NCBI GenBank assembly: GCA_963585895.1
Contig: OY757917.1
Location: forward strand, 107,196,130 to 107,260,129
Direction: 5' to 3'
Source of the DNA: Sepioteuthis lessoniana
Taxonomy: Eukaryota > Mollusca > Cephalopoda > Myopsida > Loliginidae
DNA: 64,000 nucleotides
The translations under genes were made by a program, and so were the position numbers. The notes under the pieces are model-generated. The model was not told the DNA's origin and ran no database searches. It saw only the letters and a program-made list of their open reading frames with translations. The first letter of the stretch is position 1. Every line of letters starts with the position of its first letter. Shown here in pieces: positions 23,901-34,743 of this stretch.

Positions 23901-24535
23901 TCAGAGCCCTACTCTCAATACTGTTGTTGATATTTCAAGAAGTGTGACACATTCCCTGTTTCTTTGTGTGTTCAGCTTTCACATTGTCTAAATTCTAAAC
24001 AGTGAAAGTGAATAGAAAATCTAGCTGCTTTTTCTTTTCCACAAAAGCGTTTTCGTTTTTTCTTCTTTTTCTTTTTTCTTTTCTTTCTTTTATTGTGGTA
24101 AGGGATTTTGACCATTGTTATTGATTTCACTGTTTTTTTTATTCTTTGTAAACGATTTTCTAGGATTTCTTAAAAGAATCTTAGCATTTATATCGAGCCA
24201 CTATGGGATTAGCTTCGACTTTTCTTACTGTTATTTGAAATGCTGCCAGTGATAGGGTTTTCCGTAAAACAACGCTCGAAAAAAGCTTTTGGCGGTGTTT
24301 AACTATTTTCTTTTTGGAATTATCGATCCAATGGTCAGGACAGAAAAAAAAATACTTGCAATTACGTTGTAGCTAAAACCTTCATTATTTAGCTTAATTG
24401 CATCATTGTTTTATTCAGTTAACATTTTAACTTTAATTTTGTGCATGATGAAGTTGATGCTATCAAACCGTAGAAGATTTTGTTGGGTTGGGTTTTCTGC
24501 CATACTAATAATTGTAGGTGTATTTATTACCACAT
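20975..24535. other. Spacer between the inverted composite copies, no recognised gene
   Basis: About 3.6 kb of AT-rich DNA. A GATA/GACA and GA-rich stretch lies at about 21405-21485. Frames at 21336-21573 run through it, and those at 20822-21019 and 24406-24701 run into the mariner ends. A palindrome-like cgcatgcgc at about 22508-22517 resembles an NRF1 half-site. The remaining frames (for example 23782-23991) have no family signature. Confidence 0.5.
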
Positions 24536-25441
24536 TACGAGGTGTATACGATAAGTTTCCAGACTTTGTTGTATGGGCATTTAAAATTGGTGTAGGCCCT
24601 TGAAAATTCAGCGTGTTATGGCTATATATCTTATGAGATGACTGACCAATTTTCATGATATCAGGTTCAAATGAACATTTACAGCAGGAATTGGAATACA
24701 CCCTACTAAAGACTGATTGTCACAGCTAGTGAATTTCAAAAATGGAATCTGACACATTAGAAGAACGATATGCAATAAAATTCTGTTTTAAACTTGGAAG
24801 AAATGCCACAGAAACGTATGGAATGCTTCAGACTGATTTTCGACCAAATTGCATGAGTCAAGCATGAGTTCTTGAGTGGCATAAGATATTCAAGGAAAGC
24901 AGGGAATCTGCAGGGGATGATGAGAGGTGTGGGAGGAGTAAGAAAGTCAATACACCAGACTTGATTAGCCAAAGGGTTAGGGTTAGGGTTACTATGTTGA
25001 GGTTTTAACGGAGGTCAGGAGTAGATTCCACCGGAAGAGGCCAGCACTATTCAAATCGGGTCAGTGGCATTTCCACCAGGACAATGCACCAGTTCACAAC
25101 TCCATACTTGACACAGACTATTTGACGAAGATGGGCATCAAGACAGTTCCTCACTCAACCTATCGTCCAGATCTTTCTCCCTGTGACATTTGGTTATTCC
25201 CTAAGCTCAGAGGCTGTCGTAATGAGACAATTGAGAAGATGAAAGAGGCAGTGACGAAGGTCATTGACACGCTAACACAAGACAACTTCCATGGGGCCTT
25301 CCAGAAATTGTTGGAACGGCATAACAAGGGCATTGCAGCTGGAAGAGATTACTTCGAAGGGGACTAGAGTTTCATGTGTGTACTATCAATAAAAGTGCCC
25401 ATACGAAAAAAATTCTGGAAACTTTTTTAATGATTCTCGTA
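24536..25441 (+). mobile_element. Internally deleted mariner, copy 3 (right arm of composite)
   Basis: A 906-bp relic with TA-bounded ends: tacgaggtgtatacgataag at 24536 and 'ttttttaatgattctcgta' at 25441. The N-terminal transposase region (ERYAIKFCFKLGR ... ATETYGMLQTDF) is followed by the deletion joint with ttaggg units at 24973-24990, then the C-terminal end. It shares the deletion with the other two copies and is inverted relative to the copy at 20105. Confidence 0.88.
25122..25367 (+). pseudogene. Mariner transposase C-terminal fragment
   Basis: An 81-codon open fragment: LSPCDIWLFPKLRGC (third catalytic Asp), then EKMKEAVTKVIDTLTQ and HGAFQKLLERHNKG, ending YFEGD and a stop, which is the normal C-terminus of this mariner group. 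It is better preserved than copy 1. Confidence 0.85.
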
Positions 25442-25858
25442 TTTACAAACACTTCTGCATGAGTAGGATGCGAAATAAGTTGATTTTTTTGCGGAGATTA
25501 ACGTGTTTTAATTCATACTTTCCATTCTATCAGGTAGGTTGCCCAAACAAAGTTAAAGAACCGAGTCTACCCAACTATTTACTTGTGTATTATTTCACAA
25601 ATGCCGTGTAATGTTGGGCTTTCTTCGCTTTCTATACTAAGGGTGCGCTAGACTGCGGATTCGTTGTGAGTTCGAACTCCAATCGTTCTATTACGTTCAA
25701 TTTCCTACAAATATATTTGGGATAGGTTTGGACTCCCTGATCCTCCCAGCTATTGGCTAAATATTACCCCTACTGTTCTTCAAGAGTGATGAATTTGGCA
25801 TTAAAGTAACCAAGAAGTTTGATATGTTATTAAACAAATAAACAAATAAAATATATCC
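25442..25858 (+). mobile_element. S2 SINE pieces in the right arm of the inverted composite repeat
   Basis: Inverted tail-B piece (25442 to about 25590), then a plus-strand tRNA-like head (gtgcgctagactgcggattc; gagttcgaactccaatcg), body and tail A (tttggcattaaagtaacc), ending in (AAACAAATA)-type A-rich sequence. Mirror image of 19695-20104. Confidence 0.85.
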
Positions 25859-25866
25859 AGGGCTCT

Positions 25867-25911
25867 CTGGAACGAAAAAAGTCTGGAAACGTATTTAATG
25901 ATCTTTGTATC
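25867..25911 (+). mobile_element. Solo mariner end
   Basis: 'gaacgaaaaaagtctggaaa' followed by 'cgtatttaatgatctttgta' matches the right end of the deleted mariners. No body is attached, so this is a remnant terminal repeat. Confidence 0.65.
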
Positions 25912-26740
25912 TTAGAATTAATTATTCGAAATAGAATTATTTTGACATTTGTTTTGACATTTAAGTATGAGTAAATAAAAAAAATATACTTACGCTAAAC
26001 TGATTAGTTTAAAGTGGAACTGTTTTTGACATTTCAACTTTGTACACGCGGCTAACGAAGGCATAGGCAGCTATCGATCATATGGAAATCACACATGGCC
26101 GATAAAATGAAACGCAGTTTCTTCCAAACAGCGGTCGTATCGATACTGCTGTATGGATGCACTACTTGGACCCTAACTTAACGGCTGGAGAAGAAACTAG
26201 ACGGCAATTATACAAGAATGCTGCGAGCAATATTGAACAAGTCTTGGCGGCAACACCCCACAAGACACCAACTATACGGCCACCTGCCTACCACCACGAA
26301 AACTATCCAAGTTAGACGAACCATACATGCAGGACACTGCTGGAGAAGCAGGGACGAACTCATTAGTTATGTACTCCTATGGACCCCCACATATGGCCGG
26401 GCAAAAGCAGGACGACCAGCTCGAACATACATACAGCAGCTATATGAGGATACGGGATGTAGCCCTAAAGACCTTCTAGGAGCGATGAACGATAGAGAGA
26501 AGTGGCGAGAGAGGGTCAGGGATAACCGTGCTGGCAGCAAAACATGATGATGATGATGATATATACTAAACTGACTTGGTAAAATGGAACTGTTTTGACA
26601 TCTACCAGTGTGTATACAAAAAAATTATACTCATTGTAAAGTGAATTTTTAATTTTTTTAATCAAAATCACTTAATTCAGTGTTAAATGACCCAAAAAGG
26701 GTTGATACGCCGTAAAACAAAACAACCAATCAACATTTTC
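25905..26740 (+). repeat. C-family repeat split by a LINE insertion
   Basis: 25905-26048 and 26560-26740 are C-type tandem units ('gtggaactgtttttgacat', 'tggaactgttttgacatct'). The closing tail near 26680-26715 (cagtgttaaatgacccaaaa, gttgatacgccgtaaaac) is the C/S2 tail. The LINE piece 26049-26563 lies between, so it inserted after the C copy was in place. Confidence 0.7.
26049..26563 (+). mobile_element. 5'-truncated RTE-like LINE copy
   Basis: Only the C-terminal coding end and the (ATG)n tail (26545-26562). An open piece from 26218 to 26547 contains MLRAILNKSWRQHPTRHQLY, TKTIQVRRTIHAGHCWRS and GRPARTYIQQLYEDTGC. 5' truncation is the usual product of incomplete target-primed reverse transcription. 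An in-frame stop lies near 26180. Confidence 0.9.
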
Positions 26741-26984
26741 TCGATAATATTTTTAAACGAGCCAGAGCTAATTTTTTTCACAGAGTTAAATGGCTTCACT
26801 TCTGTCTAATACGAATAATTCTATTTGCTATTAATCATTTGTCTGCACACAATTTAATCTTTTCATGTATTGCTATGTATCACTAATAATTTAATTATAC
26901 GTCAGTCATTTGCTTACATAGTTAAATGTAAAAACAATTCTATTTCAAGCAATTGAATTTATCATTAGTACACCGTTTGAATGT

Positions 26985-27225
26985 CAATTAGTTCTATTCG
27001 ACCCATAGACAGGACCCTATCAGGTGGTATTTCTTCGGGCTAGAGGGGATATGGGAGCGATGGCAATAAAATGGTACCCTGCATTCCTCAAAGCCCCAGT
27101 ATTAGTGGAGCCTCATCATCAGATTATTTAGTACCATAACCAGGTCATTCGTTAGTGGAGTCTTACCCCTATTGAGAGATGTAGACGGTGTATTATGCAG
27201 ACCTAGCCGACTGGGCTAGTACCCT
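26985..27225 (-). repeat. C-family repeat head
   Basis: Minus-strand C head from 'cctagccgactgggc' (about 27222) to 'cccatagacaggaccctatc' (27000). It includes the counterpart of 'gagcgatggcaataaa' and 'ggagcctcatcatcagatta'. Confidence 0.75.
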
Positions 27226-27894
27226 AGTAGAATGTTTCCAATGCTTCTGTGAGAGTGAAGAAGTATCAACAATTGATTGATTGATTTTAACAACATTTCA
27301 ACTAGTCATGGGTTATTTTATACCTACAAGTTAGGGAATCACGTTCATATGAATTCATATTTACATTTTGTTGTTATATATTTCCTATCTTATGCAAATA
27401 ATTGGCATTCAGTTATATGGTTTCAAGTATTCGTATCAAATACTAATAATCACATAGTTTCAAGTAATTATCTTTTTTATATAAAAGTAATTTCTATGCT
27501 AAAATTTTATTACGTTTCCAAGTGACTAAGAATAATTCTTTGAAAGTAAAAATGATTCAAGTTGCTATTCTTGTTACAAATTGTTTGAGTTTAGTTATTC
27601 GGTTTAATAGCATATTACCTTTGATTGTTATTTAATACCAAATCTTACACACACATACATACACACAGGTGTGCGTGTGTGGCTGGATGGATGTGATTGT
27701 AAGTAAATTCTGTGAAAGTAACATATTTTTAAAAGAGGTAGAACCCATTTGTTTGCACATAGTTAATGGGTTTCAAGTATAGTATTAGTTTGCATATTGT
27801 TTTTTTTTATTGATATTTAATGTAAACAATTCTGTTTATTATTATTCATTTGTTTTCACAAAGTTAGATAGTTCCAAGATTAGTAATATTTGAA

Positions 27895-28110
27895 TATTTC
27901 CATTCGAACCATTGATGGAATCCTTACAAGTATAACCACTCAGGATCAGAGTGTACAAGGGAGTAATAGCCATAAAGAGACTCTCCACATTTCCCAAAAC
28001 TCTCCGACTAGAACCAACCATTCGATGTTTTAGTATCATGCCAAAACATTTGTTCAGAGAATCTTTCCCGTCTAAAGAGTTTCAGTCGGCGTATTCTTCA
28101 GCTTCAGCTG
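27895..28110 (-). repeat. C-family repeat head, diverged
   Basis: Recognisable blocks: 'gatggaatccttacaagtat', 'gagtaatagccataaagaga', 'ccacatttcccaaaactctcc' and 'tttcagtcggcgtattcttc'. More diverged than the other heads. Confidence 0.6.
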
Positions 28111-28494
28111 ACAATGCAATATATTTGAATAGATCACTTGTTTGCTCACAGTTAAATGGCTTAAGTATTGCTATTTAACACTAATAATTTTATTCAATAT
28201 TAATCAATTGTTTGCACAATGTTAAATGGTTTCAAGATTGCTTTTTCAGCGCAATAAACCCTCAGCTACCACGTTGTAGCTCTTTTAAAATAAAATAGGG
28301 TTCAATAATTATTTTCCAAAAGAACAATTTGCAGAATACGACCGAGACAATAATATAGATGTTATGGTTTTACATGACCATCAAATAAATTGGATCTAGC
28401 CTCTTTGACCGCCTGTCTTGTCCAGAATGAGTGAAACTGTACACTTTCAATTCAATTGACCATTCGTTTGCTGGGTTAAAGACGATTCAGTCAA

Positions 28495-28630
28495 TAAGAT
28501 CCCGTCCTGAAGCATTACAGCTTGCCTCTCACGGTCAAAAGGTTGAGGAGATCTTACTTCTCTGTAGAGGCGCAGTCGGCCTTTTATACAGCTTCAGTCA
28601 ACAGTGGTGTCTTGATACAAATAATTCACA
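28495..28630 (-). repeat. C-family repeat head fragment
   Basis: 'cttacttctctgtagaggcg' and 'cagtcggccttttatacagc' match the end of C heads (compare 33595-33650). The 102-codon frame 28431-28739 crosses it and is not a gene. Confidence 0.55.
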
Positions 28631-28639
28631 ATTATATGA

Positions 28640-28997
28640 TATCAAATACTTCTTTCAAATTCGAATAATTCCAGATCTCCAGAATTGGATCTTAACCATA
28701 AGATTCCATTTAGTGTTATACTCAATATATCTGATTTGAGGGAGTGTGTTTTACCCTTTTAAAAGGAATATATTCAGAATATTCTAAGCCTCGTCGATAG
28801 GGTGGAAGTAACATCAACACTCGTTGCTTCAGCGATAATTTTTTCCAATGAATAATTTTTATTGGTTGGAATGCTTTTTCCATTTTACTTTTCCTTATTC
28901 TAATTATTTTTGTGGAAATTTGTGTTTTTGGCTTCAAAATTCCTTTTTTTTTTAAAATAATAATTATCCGCATAAATTCAAATGTACCAAAATTTGA
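28640..28997. other. AT-rich stretch, nothing recognised
   Basis: The frame 28722-28973 (minus) is lysine-rich low complexity from T-rich DNA. No support for a gene. Confidence 0.5.
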
Positions 28998-29458
28998 ATT
29001 CTGCCAAGAGCAGGGTGTGACATAAGGTCAATTAATGGGTGAATAACTGGTTTGATTTCAGAGTTTTCCTTTTTCGAGCATGGTTGTCATACCAAGGTGA
29101 AAGACATGAGCCCCGCCCAACTATTAACTCATTGTAGGAAGAGAAAAGAGAGATTTGAATCCATATTTACTAACCCCTCCGCTCGGACAGGATATAACAC
29201 TAGGTCAATTTTTAAGCGAAGTTTAACAGGTTTGAAGTCAGAGTTTTCCTTCTCTTAGACTAGTTGCCTCACCAAGGCTGAAGAACCCAGTGTGCCCTAC
29301 TATTTACCCATAGCTGGAGGGAGAATAATTGGATTCATACCTTTTCCAAGTATATTAGTGCTATGTGAAATGCAATCAGTCTGGTCTAGGATTTGAACTT
29401 GTGTCACCGTGTTCATTTCTCACGCCGATAACAATTACACCACGGGCACCTCCATAAA
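28998..29458 (-). mobile_element. S2 SINE (tail B) plus an adjacent second tail-B piece
   Basis: Minus strand: a tRNA-like head starts at about 29455 (ggtgcccgtggtgtaattg; B-box caagttcaaatcc), then the body with 'tatgggtaaatagtaggg', then tail B ('gactagtctaagagaagg' to 'gcggaggggttagtaaat'), ending near 29165. A second, partial body plus tail-B copy follows at 28998-29165 in the same orientation. The 68-codon plus frame at 29052-29258 is an antisense shadow. Confidence 0.8.
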
Positions 29459-29459
29459 A

Positions 29460-29795
29460 TGAATTTGAATCCTTAAGAAAATGCAAACAAACTTTTTCCT
29501 GATTTGAATTGTGTTGTTTATCAAGTTTCCTACGCGACGAACGCCTCGCATTTATATAAATACCGGCTTACGAAGTATATTAAATAAATGGTTTACAAAT
29601 ATCCAACAATTTCATTCCATTCAACGGATATATACATTTTCGATTGTCTCTATCAGCAATCTGATGTTATATATAGCATATTCTAGGATTTTCTGTCACA
29701 AAACAAGAATTAAAAATAATTTTATAAATATACATCTCTATAAACTAATATGTTGAGCCCATTGCTGCTACGAGAATCATTCAATCAATAAAGGG
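29460..29795. other. AT-rich stretch, nothing recognised
   Basis: The 81-codon plus frame at 29511-29756 has no family signature or visible exon context. Confidence 0.45.
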
Positions 29796-29899
29796 AATCT
29801 ATCTATCTATCTATCTATGAAGGGAATCTATGTATCTATCTATCTATCTATCCATCTATCAAGGGAATCTATCTGTCTATCAATCTATCTATAAAAGGA

Positions 29900-29938
<39 letters not shown>

Positions 29939-29944
29939 AAGGTA

Positions 29945-29979
<35 letters not shown>

Positions 29980-30018
29980 AAAGGAATCTATCGATCTATC
30001 TATCTATCTATCTATCTA

Positions 30019-30089
<71 letters not shown>

Positions 30090-30110
30090 GGAATGTATCT
30101 CTCTATCTAT
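29796..30110. repeat. (CTAT)n minisatellite with a 12-bp spacer motif, then (TA)n
   Basis: Runs of CTAT of varying length are punctuated seven times by an 'aagggaatctat' variant (29797, 29819, 29861, 29894, 29938, 29980, 30086), with a (TA)n tract at about 30022-30085. This is a higher-order tandem repeat. The 85-codon plus frame across it is a repeat translation. Confidence 0.95.
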
Positions 30111-30904
30111 CTTTGATGTGTATTAATTATTTCATATTTTCAAACTTTCAATACTTTTCATCATTCGAAATGTATGATCATCGTTAACGTTTTCCATGAA
30201 TGTGTCGTCTTTTTTTTTATAATTATGCTTGAATGATTGCACTTGAGACTTACATTAAACTTGATTTTCTTCATTTACAAAATTATTTCATTGTCTCTCC
30301 GTTCAGAAAATTAAGAAATATTTTTAACTTTTTCGTTAATATCTAATATCAGTTGCATGTCATCAGGTTATTTTAGATAGTTTAAATAATATTCGTTTAT
30401 AGAAGTTGCTTACAAGTCATGCAAACAATCATTCAGATGAAACTGTATCCCTTTTCTCAACAGATATTTCAATTATTCTCTTGTGTTTTTTTTTGTTTTT
30501 TTTTTTGGCGGGGGGGGGGATTGTACTATGCTTTTTGTATTTCTTCTGAATAATGTTTGTATAGATTTCGTTAATACGTTGATATCACATTGAATTGAAA
30601 ATTGATATGTTTTCTGCTGATTTTTAAAATCAACAAACTGTTTATTTATTTATATTCTTTTTTACCTCTTTGAAATTTCTCTGATCCCGTACTTAAGATT
30701 TATTAAGAAAATAAATAGCGTTCATACAAGATTATACGAGTTTAATTGTTGTGTATTTTGCTAACTGATCTTAAATTCTTTATTGTCCTTTATTTTTGTA
30801 TTGGATCTGGCAAAATTATCTATCAGGTTTGGATCGTAAATAAAAAAGAGTAACATCGATCCGATCTAAAATATATATTTACTATTAAGAAGAACAACAA
30901 CGTG
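30111..30904. other. T-rich stretch, nothing recognised
   Basis: Contains a poly-T/G run at about 30486-30522 and no coding or repeat signature. Confidence 0.5.
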
Positions 30905-31075
30905 GTTATCTCACTAAGTCGAAATAATCAAGTCTGGCATATTATTTGCCTATTGCTGAGGGATAATAGAAGAATTTGTGCCTTTACCAAGGGCATTAGC
31001 ACGAATTGAAACGCAAACCGCCTCGCGAAGGGTTTTAATTCGAGTCACCGATTTTTATTTCCGACGGTGAAGTCT
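30905..31075 (-). mobile_element. S2-like SINE, degenerate
   Basis: Reverse-oriented S2 pattern: 'ttatttgcctattgctgagg', 'tgcctttaccaagggcatta', 'cacgaattgaaacgcaaacc', 'ttaattcgagtcaccgat'. The head near 31060-31075 is decayed. Confidence 0.65.
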
Positions 31076-31079
31076 GTAC

Positions 31080-32695
31080 CGATAAATACACCTTCTGTTC
31101 TCCGTAGAAGTAATTACAATGTAACTGATCTGGTGAGCGAGCCGATCACGGGATGTCCCTCCAAGTCAGATGACAGAATCACCATTAAAAAAAAAATATC
31201 ATCACAAATGCACGATGTAACCATTCCACATTTTATGATGAGAACTAAAATTGTATAGCTGCTGCTGCTTCTGTTCAAAGCGATATTTTCTTCTGCTCTC
31301 AGCTGTTAGCGCCTGTACGACGGTAATTTTAAATTTGGGAGATAATTCTGCCTGATCTCTGTACAATAAAATCATTATTCCCAGACAGACATTTCGAGGC
31401 ACATTCTCTTTTTCATATACACGCTGAGCTAATCAACGATATCTTTCGAATGGTCTGTAGTCACGCCTTCTTCAAGTTGGTTTATGCGTTTCATATTCTT
31501 AAGCATAGATACAATTTCTTCTGCTCTCATATCAGGGATATCACTTACGTCACTTGTATTTTTATTTGTATTTCAGAAGCTTATAGGTTCGTTTAATATT
31601 CTTGGGTTTTTCCTTATCTGTATTTATTGATTTTACTGTTACTGTTTTTAATGAAATCATCTATTGTTTATCAATGTGAGTGGCAGATGGAACCTGTTTA
31701 AGCTTTTCCCTTTCCCGATAACTCAAGCTGGTTTTTCTGTTTTCTCTTGAATTGTTTGATGCTGTTCAGACTTTATTTCTGTTCTTTCAATTTATCTTTT
31801 CCATTTTTATACTTTTTTCCTATCAATTCTAATGTCGACTTTGAGTATTTCTCTTTATTTTATTTTCATTCTCTTTTACTAACATTTTTGTTATTTCCTT
31901 AATTATGATTATCAAATTCAACTCATATCACCAATTATACTTTCACTAGTTCCCTCCAAAAAACATTTGAAATGTTTATTTAATCTTATATTCTATGACG
32001 TTAAATCTGATCTAATTCGAACTTGCTTTCTTCTCGACAGTCACATTCTATCTTAAAATGTGGATTGTATTAAATAAAAGCTACTGTTCTTTAATCACTT
32101 TCTATATTAACAATGATTATGGCGATTACATATTTAAGGATATTGACCTCATCAGCGATTAGATTGGGGAGTTCCTTTTTCTTTTCCCACTTTGCTGTTC
32201 CTGAGTTCATCTAAGGCTTTTTTTAAATCTTGTGTTTAGTATAAACATTTTGTTTGGTTTCGTTTGGTTGACCTCGTATGTTTTACGGCATATTGACTCA
32301 TTGATGGTAATTTAACGCAAAAATATGATTCTCTTCTAAATCTTTGATTACAACATTTACTAAAATTTCAACGTCAGAATTTATAGATTTTTTTAAAATT
32401 TCACTTTTGGATCTATAACCCTTTGTTAGTATACAGTCATGGTTTCAAGTATTCTAATCCAATACTGATAATTTTAATACATGGGACCTTAACAGGTACT
32501 TCAGAGTAGGTCTGGGAAATGAAGGGGTTTTTCATACCTGATTTCCAGTTCTGGAGATTTAACACTAGATAAAGTTTAGTATGATACATAGAACCCCTCC
32601 CCTTGTGAAGCTGATCCTACTCCGCAGCAAGGAGTATAATTAACGTATTCTAAGCCACATCGACAGTTCAAATATTTTAAAATATTTTCTAGTAA
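31080..32695. other. T/C-rich stretch, no recognised gene
   Basis: 31560-32060 is strongly pyrimidine-biased on the plus strand and low in complexity. 32270-32330 (gttgacctcgtatgttttac ... aatttaacgcaaaaatatga) resembles a reversed C/S2 tail, and 32430-32475 resembles the 'gtttcaagtatt' units of 26.8-28.3 kb. The frames here have no motifs. Confidence 0.45.
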
Positions 32696-32699
32696 GTTC

Positions 32700-32885
32700 T
32701 CTAGTCAACTCAATATTTTCTAAGATTAGATACTTATAGCTAATCGTAGAAAGGGGCAAATGATGGATCCATGCCTTTCCAGTGGCTAGTAGCGCGAATT
32801 GAAGCATTAACAGCCTCGGCCCTAATTTGTACTCTTGTCACTGATCCTTTTTGCTACGACGATAACCGTTACATTAAACAAAACT
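32700..32885 (-). mobile_element. S2-like SINE, degenerate
   Basis: Reverse-oriented pattern 'ggatccatgcctttccagtg', 'gtagcgcgaattgaagcatt', 'cttgtcactgatcc' and a decayed head near 32850-32885 (cgataaccgttacattaa). Confidence 0.6.
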
Positions 32886-32997
32886 CCTGATTTTTAAATG
32901 TTACTTACAAACTATTTTCCTATCATCTGCTCTGTATCATACAAATTTCGAAATATTTACGTTACCCCTAAATAAGTGAGGCATTTCCATGGTATTT

Positions 32998-33665
32998 TAG
33001 TTGGTTGGTTGGGGTTTATGGCGTATCAACCTTTGTAGGTTATTTAACGCCAAATCCATTTTTATGTAAATAATCAGTTCTATTTCCAACAATTCGGTTT
33101 ATCATGAGTACGCAGTTTAAAATTTAAGTACAATTTAATTGTGAAAAACATTTCTATCTGAAACTATTCAGTTTAGTCAAGCATTTCTAATCCATCTAAT
33201 TCAGTTTAGTACAAGTTCAGATTTTGCTTACACACAGATAAATATCAAAACAGTTTTCTATTAAACACTCCAGTTTAGTGTAAGTACAGTTTATATGTAA
33301 AAAAAACAGTTCTATTTCAAATAATTCAGTTCAGCATAAGCACGCAGTTTGAATGTAAGTACCGTTTAATTGTCAAAAACATTTCTATTTCAAACTATTT
33401 AGTTTAATTAAACAATTCAGTTAGTTCTATTTAACTCGTAGATAATGCCCTATCAGGTGCTACCACTCCGGGCCAGAGTGGACCTGGGAGCGATGGCAAT
33501 AAAGGGTTACTCCACATTCCCCAAAACTCCAGCATCACTGGAACCTCACCATCAGATTGTTTAGTGTCATATCTTAGACAGTTGCTGGAGGATTCTTACC
33601 TCTCTGCAGAGGTGCAGTCGGTGTATTGTACAGCCCTAGCTGACTGGGCAAGTGGTACTTTGGAA
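32998..33665 (-). repeat. C-family repeat, full-length copy
   Basis: From the minus-strand head (cccagtcagctagggctgt, about 33654) through 'tctgcagagaggtaagaatc', 'tgatggtgaggttccagtg' and 'ctatctacgagttaaatag', then four or five tandem units (33060-33430), to the tail at 32998-33060 ('gatttggcgttaaataacc', 'gatacgccataaaccccaac'). Best preserved C copy for reconstructing the family. Confidence 0.8.
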
Positions 33666-33669
33666 CAGT

Positions 33670-34303
33670 TCCATTGAAACTTGGGGTCTGATATTAAATG
33701 CTGTCTACGCCCAGTGACACGAGGAACAGCCAAGCTGTCACATAAAAGCTCTCAGTAAGACAATCCTTTAGAAGGCATGAATCTACACACCTAACTTAGT
33801 GTTATTTATCGTATGTGAGTATTTGCAAGAATAGAGGCTGGGAGGATTTCTGTCTATCTCTATCACACACACAATCACACACAGAACGAAGAAAATATGC
33901 GCAAATACATCAAGACCATCTATTCGTATGTGGGTACACACTGTTTTTTCCCGCAAGTGTATATTATGGTTGATTTTTGAGGGGTTAAATTTCAGAGTAA
34001 ACTTAAATATAGAAAAATCATCTGAGTATTTGTTGTCAAAAGTTTTACTTCAGAGACAAACAAAACGCGACGATAATTTGAATGGCTATATTTACATAGA
34101 TAAACACCAGGTTGCTGTGTAAATTTTGGTGTAATCCAATTCTCCTGTGAATATAGATTTTAAAATTTGTTCAAGTGATAATTTCTCATGTAATCTTCTA
34201 GGATACTTTCCGTTAGTTCACAAAGGGTACTGATTGATAATCTGTCTGTTTTACTCACAAACACACGTGCTTTTTCACACACAGATATACACAGTAATTC
34301 GCA

Positions 34304-34309
<6 letters not shown>
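33670..34309. other. Unannotated stretch
   Basis: No recognised feature. The 64-codon plus frame at 33928-34122 has no motif. Confidence 0.45.

Positions 34310-34386
<77 letters not shown>
34310..34386. repeat. (GA)n microsatellite
   Basis: About 38 GA units after an ACAC lead-in. It abuts the SINE head at 34388. Frames on both strands here are repeat translations. Confidence 0.97.
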
Positions 34387-34387
<1 letters not shown>

Positions 34388-34388
<1 letters not shown>

Positions 34389-34615
34389 TTCCCCGTGGTA
34401 TAGTGGAACAATTGCAGAATTGTGACATCATAGAATGCGTGTTCGAAATCCAGTTACCCTCTTACGTCAACTCTTGTACTCATAACCCAAGGGAAGTTTT
34501 AAGCGATCGTCTCCTCCCTCAGTTGTGGATTTAATCGTAACACAACTGTTTTCCTACTAGAATAGCTTTGGCATTAAATAAAACAAGCAGGTTGATACGC
34601 CAATAAAAAAAAAAA
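34388..34615 (+). mobile_element. S2-like tRNA-derived SINE (tail A)
   Basis: A-box-like ccgtggtatagtggaacaat, B-box-like gcgtgttcgaaatccag, body with 'cataacccaagggaag', and tail A 'ctttggcattaaataaaac' then 'gttgatacgccaataaaa'. The head differs from the 8.7/15.3-kb copies, suggesting a subfamily. Confidence 0.8.
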
Positions 34616-34692
34616 ATCAAATCAATGGATACACACAAATGCGCTTTCACACGCGCGCTCACACACAGACACATATATTTATTTATGTTTGT

Positions 34693-34696
<4 letters not shown>

Positions 34697-34738
<42 letters not shown>
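34697..34738. repeat. (TA)n microsatellite
   Basis: About 21 TA units. Confidence 0.95.

Positions 34739-34739
<1 letters not shown>

Positions 34740-34743
<4 letters not shown>

Larger units (their letters stand above)
26820..28260 (-). repeat. Degenerate tandem units with C-family heads
   Basis: The phrase 'gtttgcacatagttaaatg' followed by 'gtttcaagtattnntatt' and 'cactaataatttt' recurs in diverged form near 26830, 26900, 27400, 27755, 27850, 28135 and 28210. C-type heads on the minus strand lie at 26985-27225 and 27895-28110. The units seem to be another subfamily of the C tandem region. Frames at 27277-27525, 27842-28039 and 27951-28178 are through-reads. Confidence 0.6.

Noticed and set aside
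29796-30110. CRISPR-like array because of regular motif spacing
   Set aside because: The spacers are simple CTAT runs in an animal genome; this is a minisatellite.
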